A DNA stretch of 64,000 bases from Rotaria socialis (taxonomy: Eukaryota > Rotifera > Eurotatoria > Philodinida > Philodinidae), in contig CAJNYU010004523.1 in the NCBI GenBank assembly GCA_905331475.1, forward strand, positions 62,001-126,000, written 5' to 3'. Of the stretch, positions 8,742 through 20,700 are shown one piece after another (positions within the stretch are counted from its first letter, which is position 1; every line of letters starts with the position of its first letter). The notes beneath the pieces were generated by a model. It was not told the DNA's origin, searched no databases, and saw only the letters and a program-made list of their open reading frames with translations. Position numbers and translations under genes: made by a program.

Positions 8742-11700
8742 TTTCAGCTCGCTGAAGAAGTATGAAACGTTTGTAGTGAAGTTTTCTCTGACAATAGAAA
8801 AATTAATTTGTTCTGATACAAAATTTTCGAAGCCACCTTTGATAATTTAGCTAAATGAAATTTTTTTTATTAAAATTATCGCTGAGAGAATGTTTTAGCT
8901 GATCTGTTGCTATTGTATCCTATACATTTCTCAGGCTAGTTGAGTCGAGCAAATTTAGAATTTTTAGATTCAGTTTTGGCGAACTCTATTCTTCAAGTCT
9001 AATTATAATTTGAAAAGGAAGATAACGTACTTTTGTATGGTTTTCTTTTGATCAAAATCGTAAATCCTTAATGAATTCAATTTTTGACAGATGAGCGTTC
9101 ATGTGTATAAGATTTTATGATGAAGATGGTATTACCCCCCGGATTAGAAGGCCCCCTAAAAATTTTGAATGATCGTCTTAATATAAGACCGGGCTTTATA
9201 ATTCGTCCATGTTCGCTATTACTTGATATGTCCATTACTCTTCGCAGAAAATAAATTTTTTTTTCTGTATACGTTTATGTTCTCTCTCTCTCGCACCATC
9301 TTTTCTCTCTGTTCAGAAAAGTGGGAAAAGATTCATTCTTTCCATTCATGAGTCATTATGAAGATTATTGATCGACGAGGCGAGCACCAATCGTCGTCAG
9401 ATAGACATTTTATTCTTCATTTTTATGTTTACATTGTTCGTTCTAAATGGACTGATTAGTTATGAATGACGACAACGAGAATATGCTTTGTCTTTCGATA
9501 CCTCAAAAAATGATAATTATTATATTTATGTAACCTATGTAAATTTATGTTTTGATTTTCATCTCTTGTCAATTCTAAATTGTGAATTGAACAAAAAAGA
9601 TTAAAAATAAATATTTATCTGGAGATTTCTAAAACTTTCTACCAACATAAACTCTGTTTCAAATAGAAGACCCCCTTTGAAATTTGATCTGCTTTGTCAT
9701 TATAGAAGACCCCGGGTCTTATATTCCGGGGAGGGGGGTTTATATTTACTTGACTATCGAATTTTTTTCAATAGATCCTGATTATTTAAAAGATAATTAT
9801 AGAACTATACAATGTATTGGCTGTGTTTTCGATCTATAATGTCGCTAAAATTCAATGTGAGAAAAAATCAAGAAACCAGGAGAAAACTTCGCAAATCAAC
9901 TGCTGGTATCAGGAGATATTTTAACCAGGGAAAAGTCTTGAAATCAGGATTCTCCTGGTTAAATCAGGAGATTTGGCAACCCTGATTCTTTATCGAATCG
10001 TTCAGTTTCGAGCCTTGAAACTCTTAGTTTTCCAGGTCTTTGTTACTTTGATGATTTGAAAACAAGAAATGTTACTTTTTTAGAGAAATTTAACAGGAAG
10101 CTTATTTTGTTTTGCTATTTGCATGAAGAATGTCTTCAACAAAAGGTCGATATTATTTTGTAAAATATTCAAAGCAATATTTCATCATCTGAATCGACTT
10201 TGGTCCAACTTTTTCTACGCAGAAATAACTATTAAGATATGAATAAGTAGGTGTTATTTTGCTCAAGTAATTTGAGTACTCATGTTTAGATCAGTTTACA
10301 TTGTGTTAATCATTTGACGGGTGAATCCATTTAAATGCTGCTTCTCTTAGCGCAAAGAAAATACGTTGAGTACCTATACAGTAACTGGAGAATAGACAAG
10401 AATGGCGTTTGAGAAAGACGATATTTTTCTTGCTGACATGATATTCTACTCTAGTCTAACAGATTTATTCGGTTTCAAGGCATCATTTGATTCATAATCC
10501 CATTTCTGATATTTAGTTCACTGGTCATTTCATGATACGAATAGAAAAATGTATCGTTTCACTTCACGGTTGAATTGTTTTAAAACATTATGAACGCTAG
10601 GTTAAACGTCAAACTGATAATTCTACTAGAATCTTGGATTAAATACAACAATTTATCTCTTTCTGATCCTTCTCCATATGAAACGTCTTCAAAGTGTCGT
10701 ACCGTAATATTTAGTGATTGTGAAAAGTAATTTTTACTACAACTCTCCCCCCCCTCCCCCGTTCAGTTTTGTCAGTTGTTCAGAAAACCATTATAAATCT
10801 GCACTTAATCGCCTTTTATAAATTATCGTCTAATGAGAGTCATATTCTTGACAAAGGTTAGTATCATGCAAGAATCTCAAGATTTAAAAAGTTTCAAAGC
10901 AAAGCACATACTATCTCAACTATTACTAGCACTAATGAAAAGGGCCTCATTAATGAAAAAATAAAAATAAATGGTTTTAGTGGTTGAAAATTCCCTAAGG
11001 CACAACATTTTTGTTCCACTGACGTAAGAAGAATACGCGAGTAAATCATACTCTACTCAGCACACCGCAGCGTACTTAAAAACAAACTATCATTTATTAG
11101 AAGATGTTGGCTTGGAATGAAGTTCTCATTAACAAATAATTTAAAGTCATTATAAATGTTTATGTTAATGAGAAAAATTTGCTTCTAGTTTTTAATTAAA
11201 CTCCAGTCGATCAAAATAAATTGCATTTAAAAACAACAACAATCATAAAGAATTTAATTGAACTCCTCCGATTAAATAATTCATCATCTTTAAATAAATC
11301 ATAATAGGTCTTGTCAAGAACATTATTCGAATTCATGTAGAATAGATCATTAATTGTTGTTTTTCAATCGACATTTTTCACGTAAGCATATTCAGCCTGT
11401 CAGTGAGTTGTTTATTGTGCGTATTAATAATTTATTTACACTATGGAGTGAATATCTTTTGTAGCAAAATAAAAAGGTCACAAATATTTTATGATAATTT
11501 CTAACAGTTGAATTTTTCTTTTGTTTACTTTTTTGCATTTTCTTACACTATTTTAGTCTTCTATAGTGTTTATCAGTCTTGTTTTGTTTTGTTTCGTTTC
11601 TTTTCTTTTCTGTTGTCAAAGCCTTACACAAATGTTACATAGAGCTAAAAAATATAAAAATATTTGCCATTCATTGATACACTAAACTGCATTCAATTTT

Positions 11701-12117
11701 ATTTTAACAACTTAATTGCTGCAGTTATCAAATAAAGAAACTGGGTTTGCTAGTGGCATGTTTTGATTTTATTATTTTCGATATTTAAATATGACAAAAG
11801 AGGCTGTGTAACTTGACAATAGAAAAATGTAAAGTTTTGTATAAAAAAATGACGAAGATGATAATCTAACACTCATAATCCGGCGAGCATCAACATAATC
11901 ACCTGCAGAAATATGTGAAACACCATCAACTATATGCTTCAAAGTCAGACAGGAAATTTTGTATGGCCATGAATCTAACGCATAAAAGAAAAATGCCATG
12001 AATATGAAGTGTCTGCTTTACGTTTTTTTTTCTTCTACAACAATAATCTTAAAAATCCTCATTTATTTCTCTCTATATTTCTTGTCTTTTCCTTTTTATT
12101 ATTTTGCAGTTCTCATC
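8742..12117. other. Gene-poor spacer
   Basis: No supported gene. It contains the GC-rich-ended repeat at 9133-9741 and an inverted repeat with ends at about 9876 and 9960 (aaccaggaga against tctcctggtt). A minus-strand open frame at 11772-11999 has no recognisable domain and is treated as noise. Pyrimidine-rich sequence at 11570-11605 is unexplained. Confidence 0.5.
9133..9741. mobile_element. Candidate non-autonomous transposable element with GC-rich ends
   Basis: In an AT-rich setting, both ends are G/C runs: ccccccgga at the left, and ccgggg followed by ggggg at the right. Short units of the form agaagaccccc recur near 9146, 9666 and 9703. The right-end 65 bases reappear almost unchanged at about 32015-32085, showing that this is a dispersed family. 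No open frame was found inside, so it would be non-autonomous. Target-site duplication is unclear (TTA on the left, TTTA on the right). Boundaries are approximate. Confidence 0.5.
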
Positions 12118-14395
12118 ATGAATAATTTTTCACTCAACTCAGCCATGTCATATCATCAATGGCCAACAAACAAATTTATTCGCATCTGTGTATTGACGAT
12201 TATAATGTGCGTTACTTTTATTGGTAATTGCTATATTATAGTCGAATTATTTTGTCGACGTCGTCGCCATCGTACACGTTTACATTTATTTATACTAAAT
12301 TTGGCTATCGGAGATTTAGCCATATGCTTATTTACGATGACATCAGAATTATTTCTTTTGATTTTTGATCAAGAATGGATTCTAGGAAATATCGCATGTA
12401 AACTAACACTTTATATTCAAGTTGTTACACTTGCTTCAACAACATTTATCAATGTGGCAATGACGTACGATCGGTGAGAGACTTTTTTCGGATATATTAA
12501 AAAAACAGATTTCACTGTGTAGTTTATCCTATATCAGGGGTTTATCATTAATAAAGAAGTGCAAGATAACAAAAAAGTCATAAGCAGGTTTTATTCCTTT
12601 TACTTGTCATCAATTCTTTCTATATATTAGACAGATTAGTTTCGATACTGCGACGTTTGTTCATCGAGTACTCTTAAACTGTTGTTTTTTTTTCTTGATT
12701 TACTATTTTTAGTTTACCTTGCTTTCGTAGATTCATATTCGATAAAGTGACCCTCAAGAGAAAATATCTGAAAAAAATAATACGATGTTATTATGCTCTT
12801 TATTCCATGAACGGTAATATAAATATAAGTTTTTTATGAATAAATAAAACGATAGTATTTCATAGATGGAATGCGTAAAACACTATGACGTTCTTTTCTT
12901 TTGAAAACAATAAGATTCCAACAATATGAGCAAATTGCTTTCTTGACGTCTAACAGTCTAGTACGATGCCATTTAGCTACTATTACTAATCATAGGTGCT
13001 TTTATCTGATATCATGATCTATTAAAACAAAAGTTTAGATAATATTCTTTTAATAGTTTGTCAAAAAACGACTGACCTAATTACTTGTAATTAATCATAA
13101 GAGTTTCCTTGCATTTTTACTGATCATATTTCGTATTATAATTTAATTGACATTTTTTGTTAGTTTTTGAAAAAAAATTATTAAAAAATTATTTCTGATA
13201 CTCGCGTGACAAAATCAATAAATTTTAGTTCTTCAATCTAAATGAAGATAATTATTAAATTATTTTCCCTTGCTTATATGATTACATAGGGAATATTTAA
13301 TAAGCTAAATATAAAACTTTTATGAATGTTTTTTCTTTATATTAAAATAAATCCGAAGCAGTTTCTAATGAAGATGCTGCAGTTCATATTTGTCTAAGAT
13401 TAGAGCCATGTTTTCTTTTGAAACTCTCGTAATTTGAACTCTGAAAATATATCTTCGGGTTAGTACATCTGCTAGTAGTTATACTATTTATTAATGAGCA
13501 TACGACTTGAATCTTTCCTTTTTAAAAACATAATCTAGGGAAAAAACTATGATAATTAAACTTATTACTATATGCAGGTTACAGTTCTTGAATATTTTCT
13601 TCGCGTATAGCTCTTATGAAGTCAGGCTGACGTAGACATTTACCTAATGTATCTTGAAAATATTATACATCAATTTTTTCTAAATCTAGATATGAAGCCA
13701 TCTGTTGTCCATTTCGATCGTGTACACCTCTTCGTCGTGTACGTCGTATTATAACTCTATGTTGGTTGAGTTCATTGATAGTAGCAATTCCGCAATTATT
13801 TATATTCAAACAAAGTTCGAAACCAAATAATTCAGAAAAATATCGTTGCAGTAGTACAGGCTATACAGCAGAATGGCAGCGTCGAGTTTATTTCACAATA
13901 TTTGCTAGTTATCTTCTTGTAATACCAGTTTTTTGCATGACAATATGGTACGTAAAAATGATACGTGTTGTTGGATCTTCAACAAAAAGATGGATGCAAA
14001 AAACTAATAGCCAAACATCAACAGTTCTTACGTCAACCGTAGAATCTCCACCCAAATTTAAAACAGTTAAATTAGCGATGACAATTATTATTGTATTTGT
14101 TGCTTGCTGGACGCCTTATATATTTATAACTTTAATTGAAATTTACACGAATCGTTATGCGCGTGTGTCATCGCGGCTTGATGGAGTATTGCAAACGATA
14201 TGTTTCGCACAGAGCAGTCTTAATCCATTTGTTTATATTATATTTAATCATAGATCAAAACATTTGCCAACAGTAATTATTACTTCAATAAAAACAAGCT
14301 CGCCAACTATTCGATCACCAGGACTACAATATAATTCAACATCATCCTATGGTACTGCTAGAACTCCACTGAGATTAAATAATTATCGATCCTAA
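12118..14395 (+). CDS. Class A neuropeptide-type GPCR (vasopressin/NPS/GnRH-like group)
   Basis: Two exons, 12118-12473 and 13690-14395, code for 353 aa with seven membrane segments. Hallmarks are GN in TM1, LNLAIGDLA in TM2, a Cys at the top of TM3 (NIACKL) pairing with a Cys in loop 2 (KYRCSS), D-R-Y at the end of TM3, VACWTPY in TM6 and NPFVY in TM7. The intron of 1216 bases splits the Arg codon of DRY. The IPQLFIF stretch in TM4 and the FKTVKLAMTIIIVFVACWTPYIF segment of TM6 resemble vasopressin/oxytocin, neuropeptide S/CCAP and GnRH receptors. The ligand is not deducible. Start chosen at 12118 because an acceptor (attttgcag) ends eight bases before it, although the frame is open further upstream. 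An NFS sequon lies in the short N-terminus. The C-tail is short and Ser/Thr rich. Confidence 0.85.
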
Positions 14396-15420
14396 ATTAC
14401 AGCAAAAACATTTTAAATAGAATTTATTCCTAATTCCAAATAATTGAAGAAATAATCGGGTTCAAACTACACGTGTGGAACGATTTTCAATAGCAAATTG
14501 GGTGTTATCGACTCGCAGGATTCATTTGATATATGGCTGAATTTCGGCAGAAGAAAAATCAAGCTAGTGGTATTTTTAGTCAAAAAGAGAATTCATCGAA
14601 ATTTATTGATAAACTAGAAAAAAAAAGAGTCTTATGTACGTATCATTATTACATAAAGGTTTTTTGGATAAGATCGTATTATTGAAATTTTTTATAAACT
14701 ACTATTGCTATGATTTCAAATCTGTACTGATCATAAACGAATGTGAATTTCCGTTGGAATATATAACGACTGAAGTTTTTTCGTTGTGAATGAAAACTAT
14801 TGTATCATTAAAAGATTAATAGAAAAAAAGAAATATTTCATTGAAATAAGAATGAGAGAAATTAAAATTCTTCTCACTTGAATGCTATTAGAATTTTAAT
14901 CAATAGAAAGCATATTTGTTAATTTTTACTAAACGCATTGAAATTGATCGAGGTAGCATGACGATTGTTTTTCTCCTATTAACCAGTACCAGTCAATTTC
15001 AGCGATCCAATATCAAAAGTCAGTGAAGTTGACAGACAGTATGTATACTGGATCAGAAAGCAATTCTAATGTTGGAAGAAAATTCTTTAGACAGGAAATT
15101 AATCCCTCCTCTAGTTACACCTCTACCAGCAATACTATTAAACTTTTCTAGTGTATAGTATTTCTTCAGCATTTTAAATACTTCCTGTTGAATTCCATCA
15201 AAAACAAAAATCTAAGAGATAGATGGCAGTGTCTCATATCTTAGTGTCAACGGTTCCAAGAGTCAAGAATTAATATATATTTTCTAGAAACTTTTATTGA
15301 TTAAAAAAAGCACATAAAAATTCAAAACAATCCATATTTACACATAAAAGACACTCACTAAAATAATCCTCTTTTATAAAAAAAAAAATGTTATTTATGC
15401 CGTGTGAATAGCGATGTAGA
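14396..15420. other. Spacer between convergent genes
   Basis: No gene or clear repeat seen. It separates the 3' end of the GPCR from the 3' end of the TBC1D10-like gene and presumably holds both 3' untranslated regions. Confidence 0.4.
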
Positions 15421-17561
15421 TTATTTTTTGCGATTTTGCATTGCTTTTCCATCTGCATTAAGCTTTTGTCTTGCTTGTTTACATGCTTGAGCAAGATCAA
15501 TATCAGTTAATGGAAGTTTATCCATTTTACTAAGTAATACACTGAATGGCAATTGTTTAGCAGTTTGCTTTATCAATGTAACAATATCCATAGCATTATC
15601 ACATTTATGCGCTCGTGACACAATACTAGATGGGCCATCTTCAAGAGTTTCATAAACAATAACAAGAGCTAAACGAAATAATACTTTGACGCCCTCACAA
15701 AAAAACATATCCCATAAACGATATAGTTGGGGTGCACGGTACGTCCGAGAAAATAATGTCATATACCAATCGACTGTATATAATATGGGATCAACATCAA
15801 GTTTATGCTAAAAAAGAAAACAAATATTTTCAACCATAATACTTCGCAGTGTAGCTGAAGTTTGATTAAAAATAATGACTCATAGCAATAGATATCAGAT
15901 ACTAGTAAGTGTATATTTCGATTGACTGCTGATTTTGTTACTCTGTTTATTATTATCGAATAAACTGCCAATGTGCAATACCAATGATAAAAATCTAAAG
16001 AGCGTTGCAATTCTATTATAACCTAGTGAGGTTGTCTACCAATTTAATAATAACTTTTCTAACCAACGATGCTCCAGCACAACGGTATTTAACATATTAA
16101 TTCTACAAGGCTCGTATTTTGTTCCCATACATTGTTGCTCGCGTGACATTGATTGAGAAAAAGGAAATCCCTTAGGACTACTAAGTCAATATTATGTTTT
16201 ATATGATATAATTATGCTTTCTTTTTATCTTCCGGTGTTTAAAGTTTTCATTCAGAAAAACAAAATGATATCCTTCGTTCGGAAAGCGAACCCAAGACAC
16301 AACAGCTGATTAACCGGACCAGTGCTCTTACCATTGAACTACCGAAACACAATTAAACATACCATTTTTGTTTTTCTGAATGAAAATTCAAACATCGAAA
16401 GATAAAAAGGAAGGATAATTATATCATATAAAACATGTATAAACTCCTTCTAACATCTATTAATCATTAAGTCAATATTAGTTTATAGACTATTTAACAG
16501 CTTGTCAGACATCGAAATTCATAATTAAGTGTATACGTGCGTCGCTTTTTTGTTACAATAGATTTACTTTATTATCTTTTATGCCTCAAGGAATAATATG
16601 TTCGAAAGAATACGCACTAAGAATGATTCAATTTTGATTCGAAAATACAATTTAATATTGAAATAACTTGATAAGATATGTATATATTAATTTCAATACA
16701 TATTCTCTCGTAAGAATACTCATTACAATACTAGTGTAAAACCATGCAGAATTATCATAGGATAAAACAATTTACATACAAGTAAATGATAACCTTTCGG
16801 CGAAACACGTTTTATAAGAATTTCTGTTGCTAATGCATCTTCTTTAATTGCCCTCAATCCATCACTAAAATATCCTTTAACATATTCTTCATTTATTTGA
16901 ACAAATACCCAGAACGCTTGTTCTGGTGGTAGATGCATTAATAGAATAGCTGCAATAGGCGCCTGTGCTTGACAATAACCCACATCAGGATCATGTATTG
17001 CATATGCTCTCAATACATCATTTAAACTATTTTGTCTATAGAAATAATAAATTAAGGCAGTAAATTTTTCCGCAAAATAATAATCAGAACCTACCCGCAA
17101 CCATCATCTCGAAACATTTCATGATCAGGAAATGATCTTGCTAGATCTTTTTTTATATCGTCAAGAACACGTGCATCCGGTGTTTTTGTTAAATAATAGT
17201 AAAATAAACTTTCCATCGGACAATTTCGATCTTCATTTTCTTGTCGATATTTAGCAGCCGATAAATGATACCAGGCTTGACCACGTACAGATCCTGGTAT
17301 ACCTTTTCGGCAACGTTCTTTTATTTTATCAAAACGTGACGCAATAAATGATGGCCATTGCGTAAGCATATCGAGCCATTTTAGTTCTCGACGGCGAGCT
17401 ACTGCTGCATCTACTGTTTCTTCGATACTATAAAAAGAAAAAGATTCAAATGACAAACAGAACAGACGATGTGAAATCTTTTCTCCTCACTGAGATTCCC
17501 CCGGTGAAACAAAAAAGCCATATCGATCAAGTACTTCATCTGATTCTGGTCTGTTAACCAT
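15421..17561 (-). CDS. TBC1D10: TBC1D10 (EPI64)-like Rab GTPase-activating protein
   Basis: Four exons on the minus strand: 17561-17491, 17427-17095, 17035-16780, 15807-15421; 348 aa. The N-terminus MVNRPESDEVLDRYGFF matches the DRYGF lead-in of the TBC1D10 group. The TBC domain has the arginine-finger motif (DIKKDLARSFPDHEMF) and the glutamine-finger motif (VGYCQAQAPIAAILLMHLPPEQAFW), then WDMFFCEGVKVLFRLAL. These two fingers speed GTP hydrolysis on Rab proteins (family members act on Rab27, Rab35 and Rab8), controlling endosome traffic and microvilli. The long C-terminal tail of vertebrate EPI64 with its PDZ ligand is absent; the protein ends KAMQNRKK. Intron 3 (972 bases) contains the fold-back element described separately. 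An acceptor ends 15 bases before the start. The insulin-receptor gene ends 163 bases upstream on the same strand. Confidence 0.88.
16195..16467 (-). mobile_element. Fold-back element with tRNA-like core inside a TBC1D10 intron
   Basis: Arms at about 16191-16268 and 16362-16440 are inverted copies of each other, about 76 bases long and close to 90% alike. The loop, read on the minus strand from about 16350 to 16275, is tRNA-like. It has an A-box TAGTTCAATGG that fits the Pol III consensus fully, a GTTC/GAGC D-stem, a five-pair anticodon stem CTGGT/ATCAG around a seven-base loop, and a B-box-like GGTTCG. The acceptor stem and T-arm do not fold as a canonical tRNA, so it is not annotated as a functional tRNA. 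The 13-base sequence taagtcaatatta stands on both sides (16182-16194 and 16468-16480), as a target-site duplication would. A tRNA-derived SINE or a MITE that captured a tRNA are both possible. Confidence 0.6.
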
Positions 17562-17724
17562 ATTTTAAAAAATCATCTGTAAAAAAGAATGCAATTTATA
17601 ATTAATTTTTACAGTACTAATACATATATTTGTAAAATAACAATTAGAAAACAAAATAGAGATTCATTCACAAACAAAGAAAAAGAAAAAGAAACATCGA
17701 ACAATTTGGAAAGCAATATTTCAA

Positions 17725-20700
17725 CTATGTATGTTCTTCAGTGTCATCATTGCCATCGTTTTTGCCCATTATCAAAAGTTCTTCTTCATCATTGTGACTA
17801 CTATTAAGTGAGCTCAACTGTCGTTTTAACATTGGCTGTGTATGATAATATGCATGTGAACGAAAATCATCATTTTCATAGATAACCAATTCGTCAACAA
17901 TAGATCGAAATGATATACGATCACCGGGTGGAAATGTCCAACAAGCTCGCATTAGTTTATGTCTGAAATTCAATCGAAAAAAAAACGAATTGTTTAGCAA
18001 TAAAAATATTGAAATTTTTATCTTACAAAATTTCTGGACAATTCGGTGGACGTTCAAGAGTAATATTTCCATATCGAACATAATGTACAACTTCTTCATT
18101 ACCATATCCTTGATAGGGTTGTTCAGCCAATGTTGCTATTTCCCAAAGTAGAACACCAAATGACCTGAAAATTATTTAATTCAGTGAAAATTCAATAATA
18201 TTTATTTTGTTTTCTTCTTACCAAACATCTGATACAGTATCGAAACGTCCATCTCTTAAACTTTCCGGTGCCATCCATCTTATTGGAAGAAAACTTCGAC
18301 CACCACGTCGATAGTAATCAGTTTCATAAATATCACGGGTTAAACCAAAATCTAAATAGATAGTCAATCGTTACGTAAACTATCAGCTTGCAAAAAACAT
18401 TGGCATTAAATTTATTATTATAAAACTTCAATAACACTACCACCAAATCTATTGACTTATGTATTTGAATTCTTATTCGGAATCACGCTTATGACTATAC
18501 TCAAATCGATTAGTCTGCCTCTATTTACACAGTTGATATGAATAACAACATACATATTTCTTCTGTAATATATACATCAAGCATAGACTTCATATGGATT
18601 CGGGTCAACTATATCACTAATGGACATACATCTTTCATTGACTATGTACTATTCATAGAAAAAGAAAATAAACAAACAGCTAACATCGATTCAATCAACT
18701 CAGAGGGTACTCAGGTAAATATTTGCTAGTCATTAATGACGATTGTTTGCTTTTGGTAATGCGTTGTTATAGGACACTCAATACTACTACTCATATCAAT
18801 CATCCTACAGCGCCTTAAAGATGTCGTAATATTGCCGCATTCTTCGACCATAGAATAATATCTACTTTGTTTGTTTCAATTACCTCCAACTTTGCATGTA
18901 TGATTGCCATTGACAAGACAATTTCTTGCTGCTAAATCTCTATGAACAAATTTTTGATCAGATAAATAATACATCCCATCAGCAACATCTAATGCTAATT
19001 GTATCATTGCTGATTCGGATAATGTTGAATCATTTGGCTAAAGACAAATAAGAAAATATAATCCAAGAAATACACAAATTAATTATCCAATAAGTACATA
19101 CATTTAATTCAGATTGTCGATGTTGATAAAGATAATTTTTTAAATCTCCATGTTCCATTAGCTCCATAACTACATAGGGTGGTCGAATACGTGAGCAAAT
19201 ACCATACAACTGAATAACATGGTAACATTGAAATTGTCTTTAACGAAAAAAAGGAAGACTTAATTTTTATTCGTTATAAAATAAAAACAAACTTCATTAT
19301 AGATGCTTCTTGTAATAAATCTGTTGGATGCGTTGTTCGAAGCTAGAAAAAATTGAATATAAGAAATTTGATTTACAAAAATAAATTCTTTACTTTGACA
19401 GCGCACGGTCTTAATGTTCCATCTGATACTTTAATTACGCCTTGATATACTTGGCCGAAATGTCCTTGACCAATCAATTTACTTAATGTCACTGAATCTT
19501 TATCAATTTCCCATTGATCAGGTGTATATAGTTCTAAACATTGAATAGAATCTTACAGTTATATAAAGTCAAAAATAAAACAAACCATAATTTGGATTTT
19601 TGGAAATCGAGGCTTTTGAATCATTTCGAGCATATTTATAATAATAATATGGTGCACCGAACACAAGACTTAATAATAAAGCCAATGAACCAGTTACTAA
19701 TATGAGCATTGTCAAACGGCTTTGACGAGTTATTTCACGTCCTAAAAGTAGGCAACATAAATATCATTTATCTTTTCCACCATATATATGAAATAAAAAA
19801 TTGTGGAATCGAAAATTTTCACAGTAAAAACAATATTCTGCTTGATTAAATCGAATACATTAGTTTGATAATTTCCTTCTAGAGACGAAATAAACGTCGT
19901 GGCTTTGTAATCCGTTTCTATTGAAACTTAAGTCACTCGTCTAAAAATCGAGGATGTAATTTCAAGCATATGTGCATCGCATTATGTTAGGGAAGTACTT
20001 GGATGTTTAATAAGGTAGAAAATGAGACGATATCTAATCTTAAAATATATAATGTTTATCACATCGAAAAAGAAGGATTTTTCTAATCTAGTGATATTCA
20101 TACTGAAATTTCTCTTGCTAAAAATTTAATCACAATTCTAAAATTTGTGTATAGTTACTTGGTAAATCATCAGTTATGAAAACTTTTTGATAATATGAAT
20201 TTGTTATATTTGCTAAATCGGATTCATCCATTAATTGTTTCTTATCTTCATATTCATTATAAAGTCTAGATATCGTATATGTAGTTATTCTTAAACGATA
20301 TCTTGTTCGTGGCAATAGAGAAACATTAACCATATGTACATTATGTCCAACACAACGTTCATCTTTAGGTCCATCATGATTATGTTGATCAATAAAGATT
20401 GTATAAAAATAAATAAGTCCATTGGGTGTCAATGGTGCAAGCCAAGATATATGATAATCAACTGTTTTCAAATCTCTTGTTGATCGTAGTGCACTATCAA
20501 TCGATGAAGTTAATTTTACTTCACGTACTAAATCTAGTGATCCTAAGAAAACACACACACACGCACAAAAGAATTATTCCGAAAAAGCCTTTTATTAAAA
20601 ATACATACGATCACCGGGTTTTGTTCGAACAGAAATAATTATTCCATTGGTACTACATGCGCTCGATTTTGTTTCTGTAATAATATCATGGCACGCATAT

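Noticed and set aside
8721-8747. 27-base intron giving the Src-like protein an alternative tail (LAEEV)
   Set aside because: Shorter than every other intron in the window by about half. Read-through to the TGA at 8739-8741 is simpler.
11772-11999. 75-codon minus-strand frame with an AGDYVDARRIMS segment
   Set aside because: Short, no domain and overlaps the presumed 5' end of the GPCR. A gene remnant is possible but cannot be supported.
16275-16350. Functional tRNA gene (anticodon loop reading GGT) on the minus strand
   Set aside because: Position 33 is C rather than T, the variable region is too long, and acceptor and T arms do not pair canonically. Kept only as tRNA-like core of a repeat.
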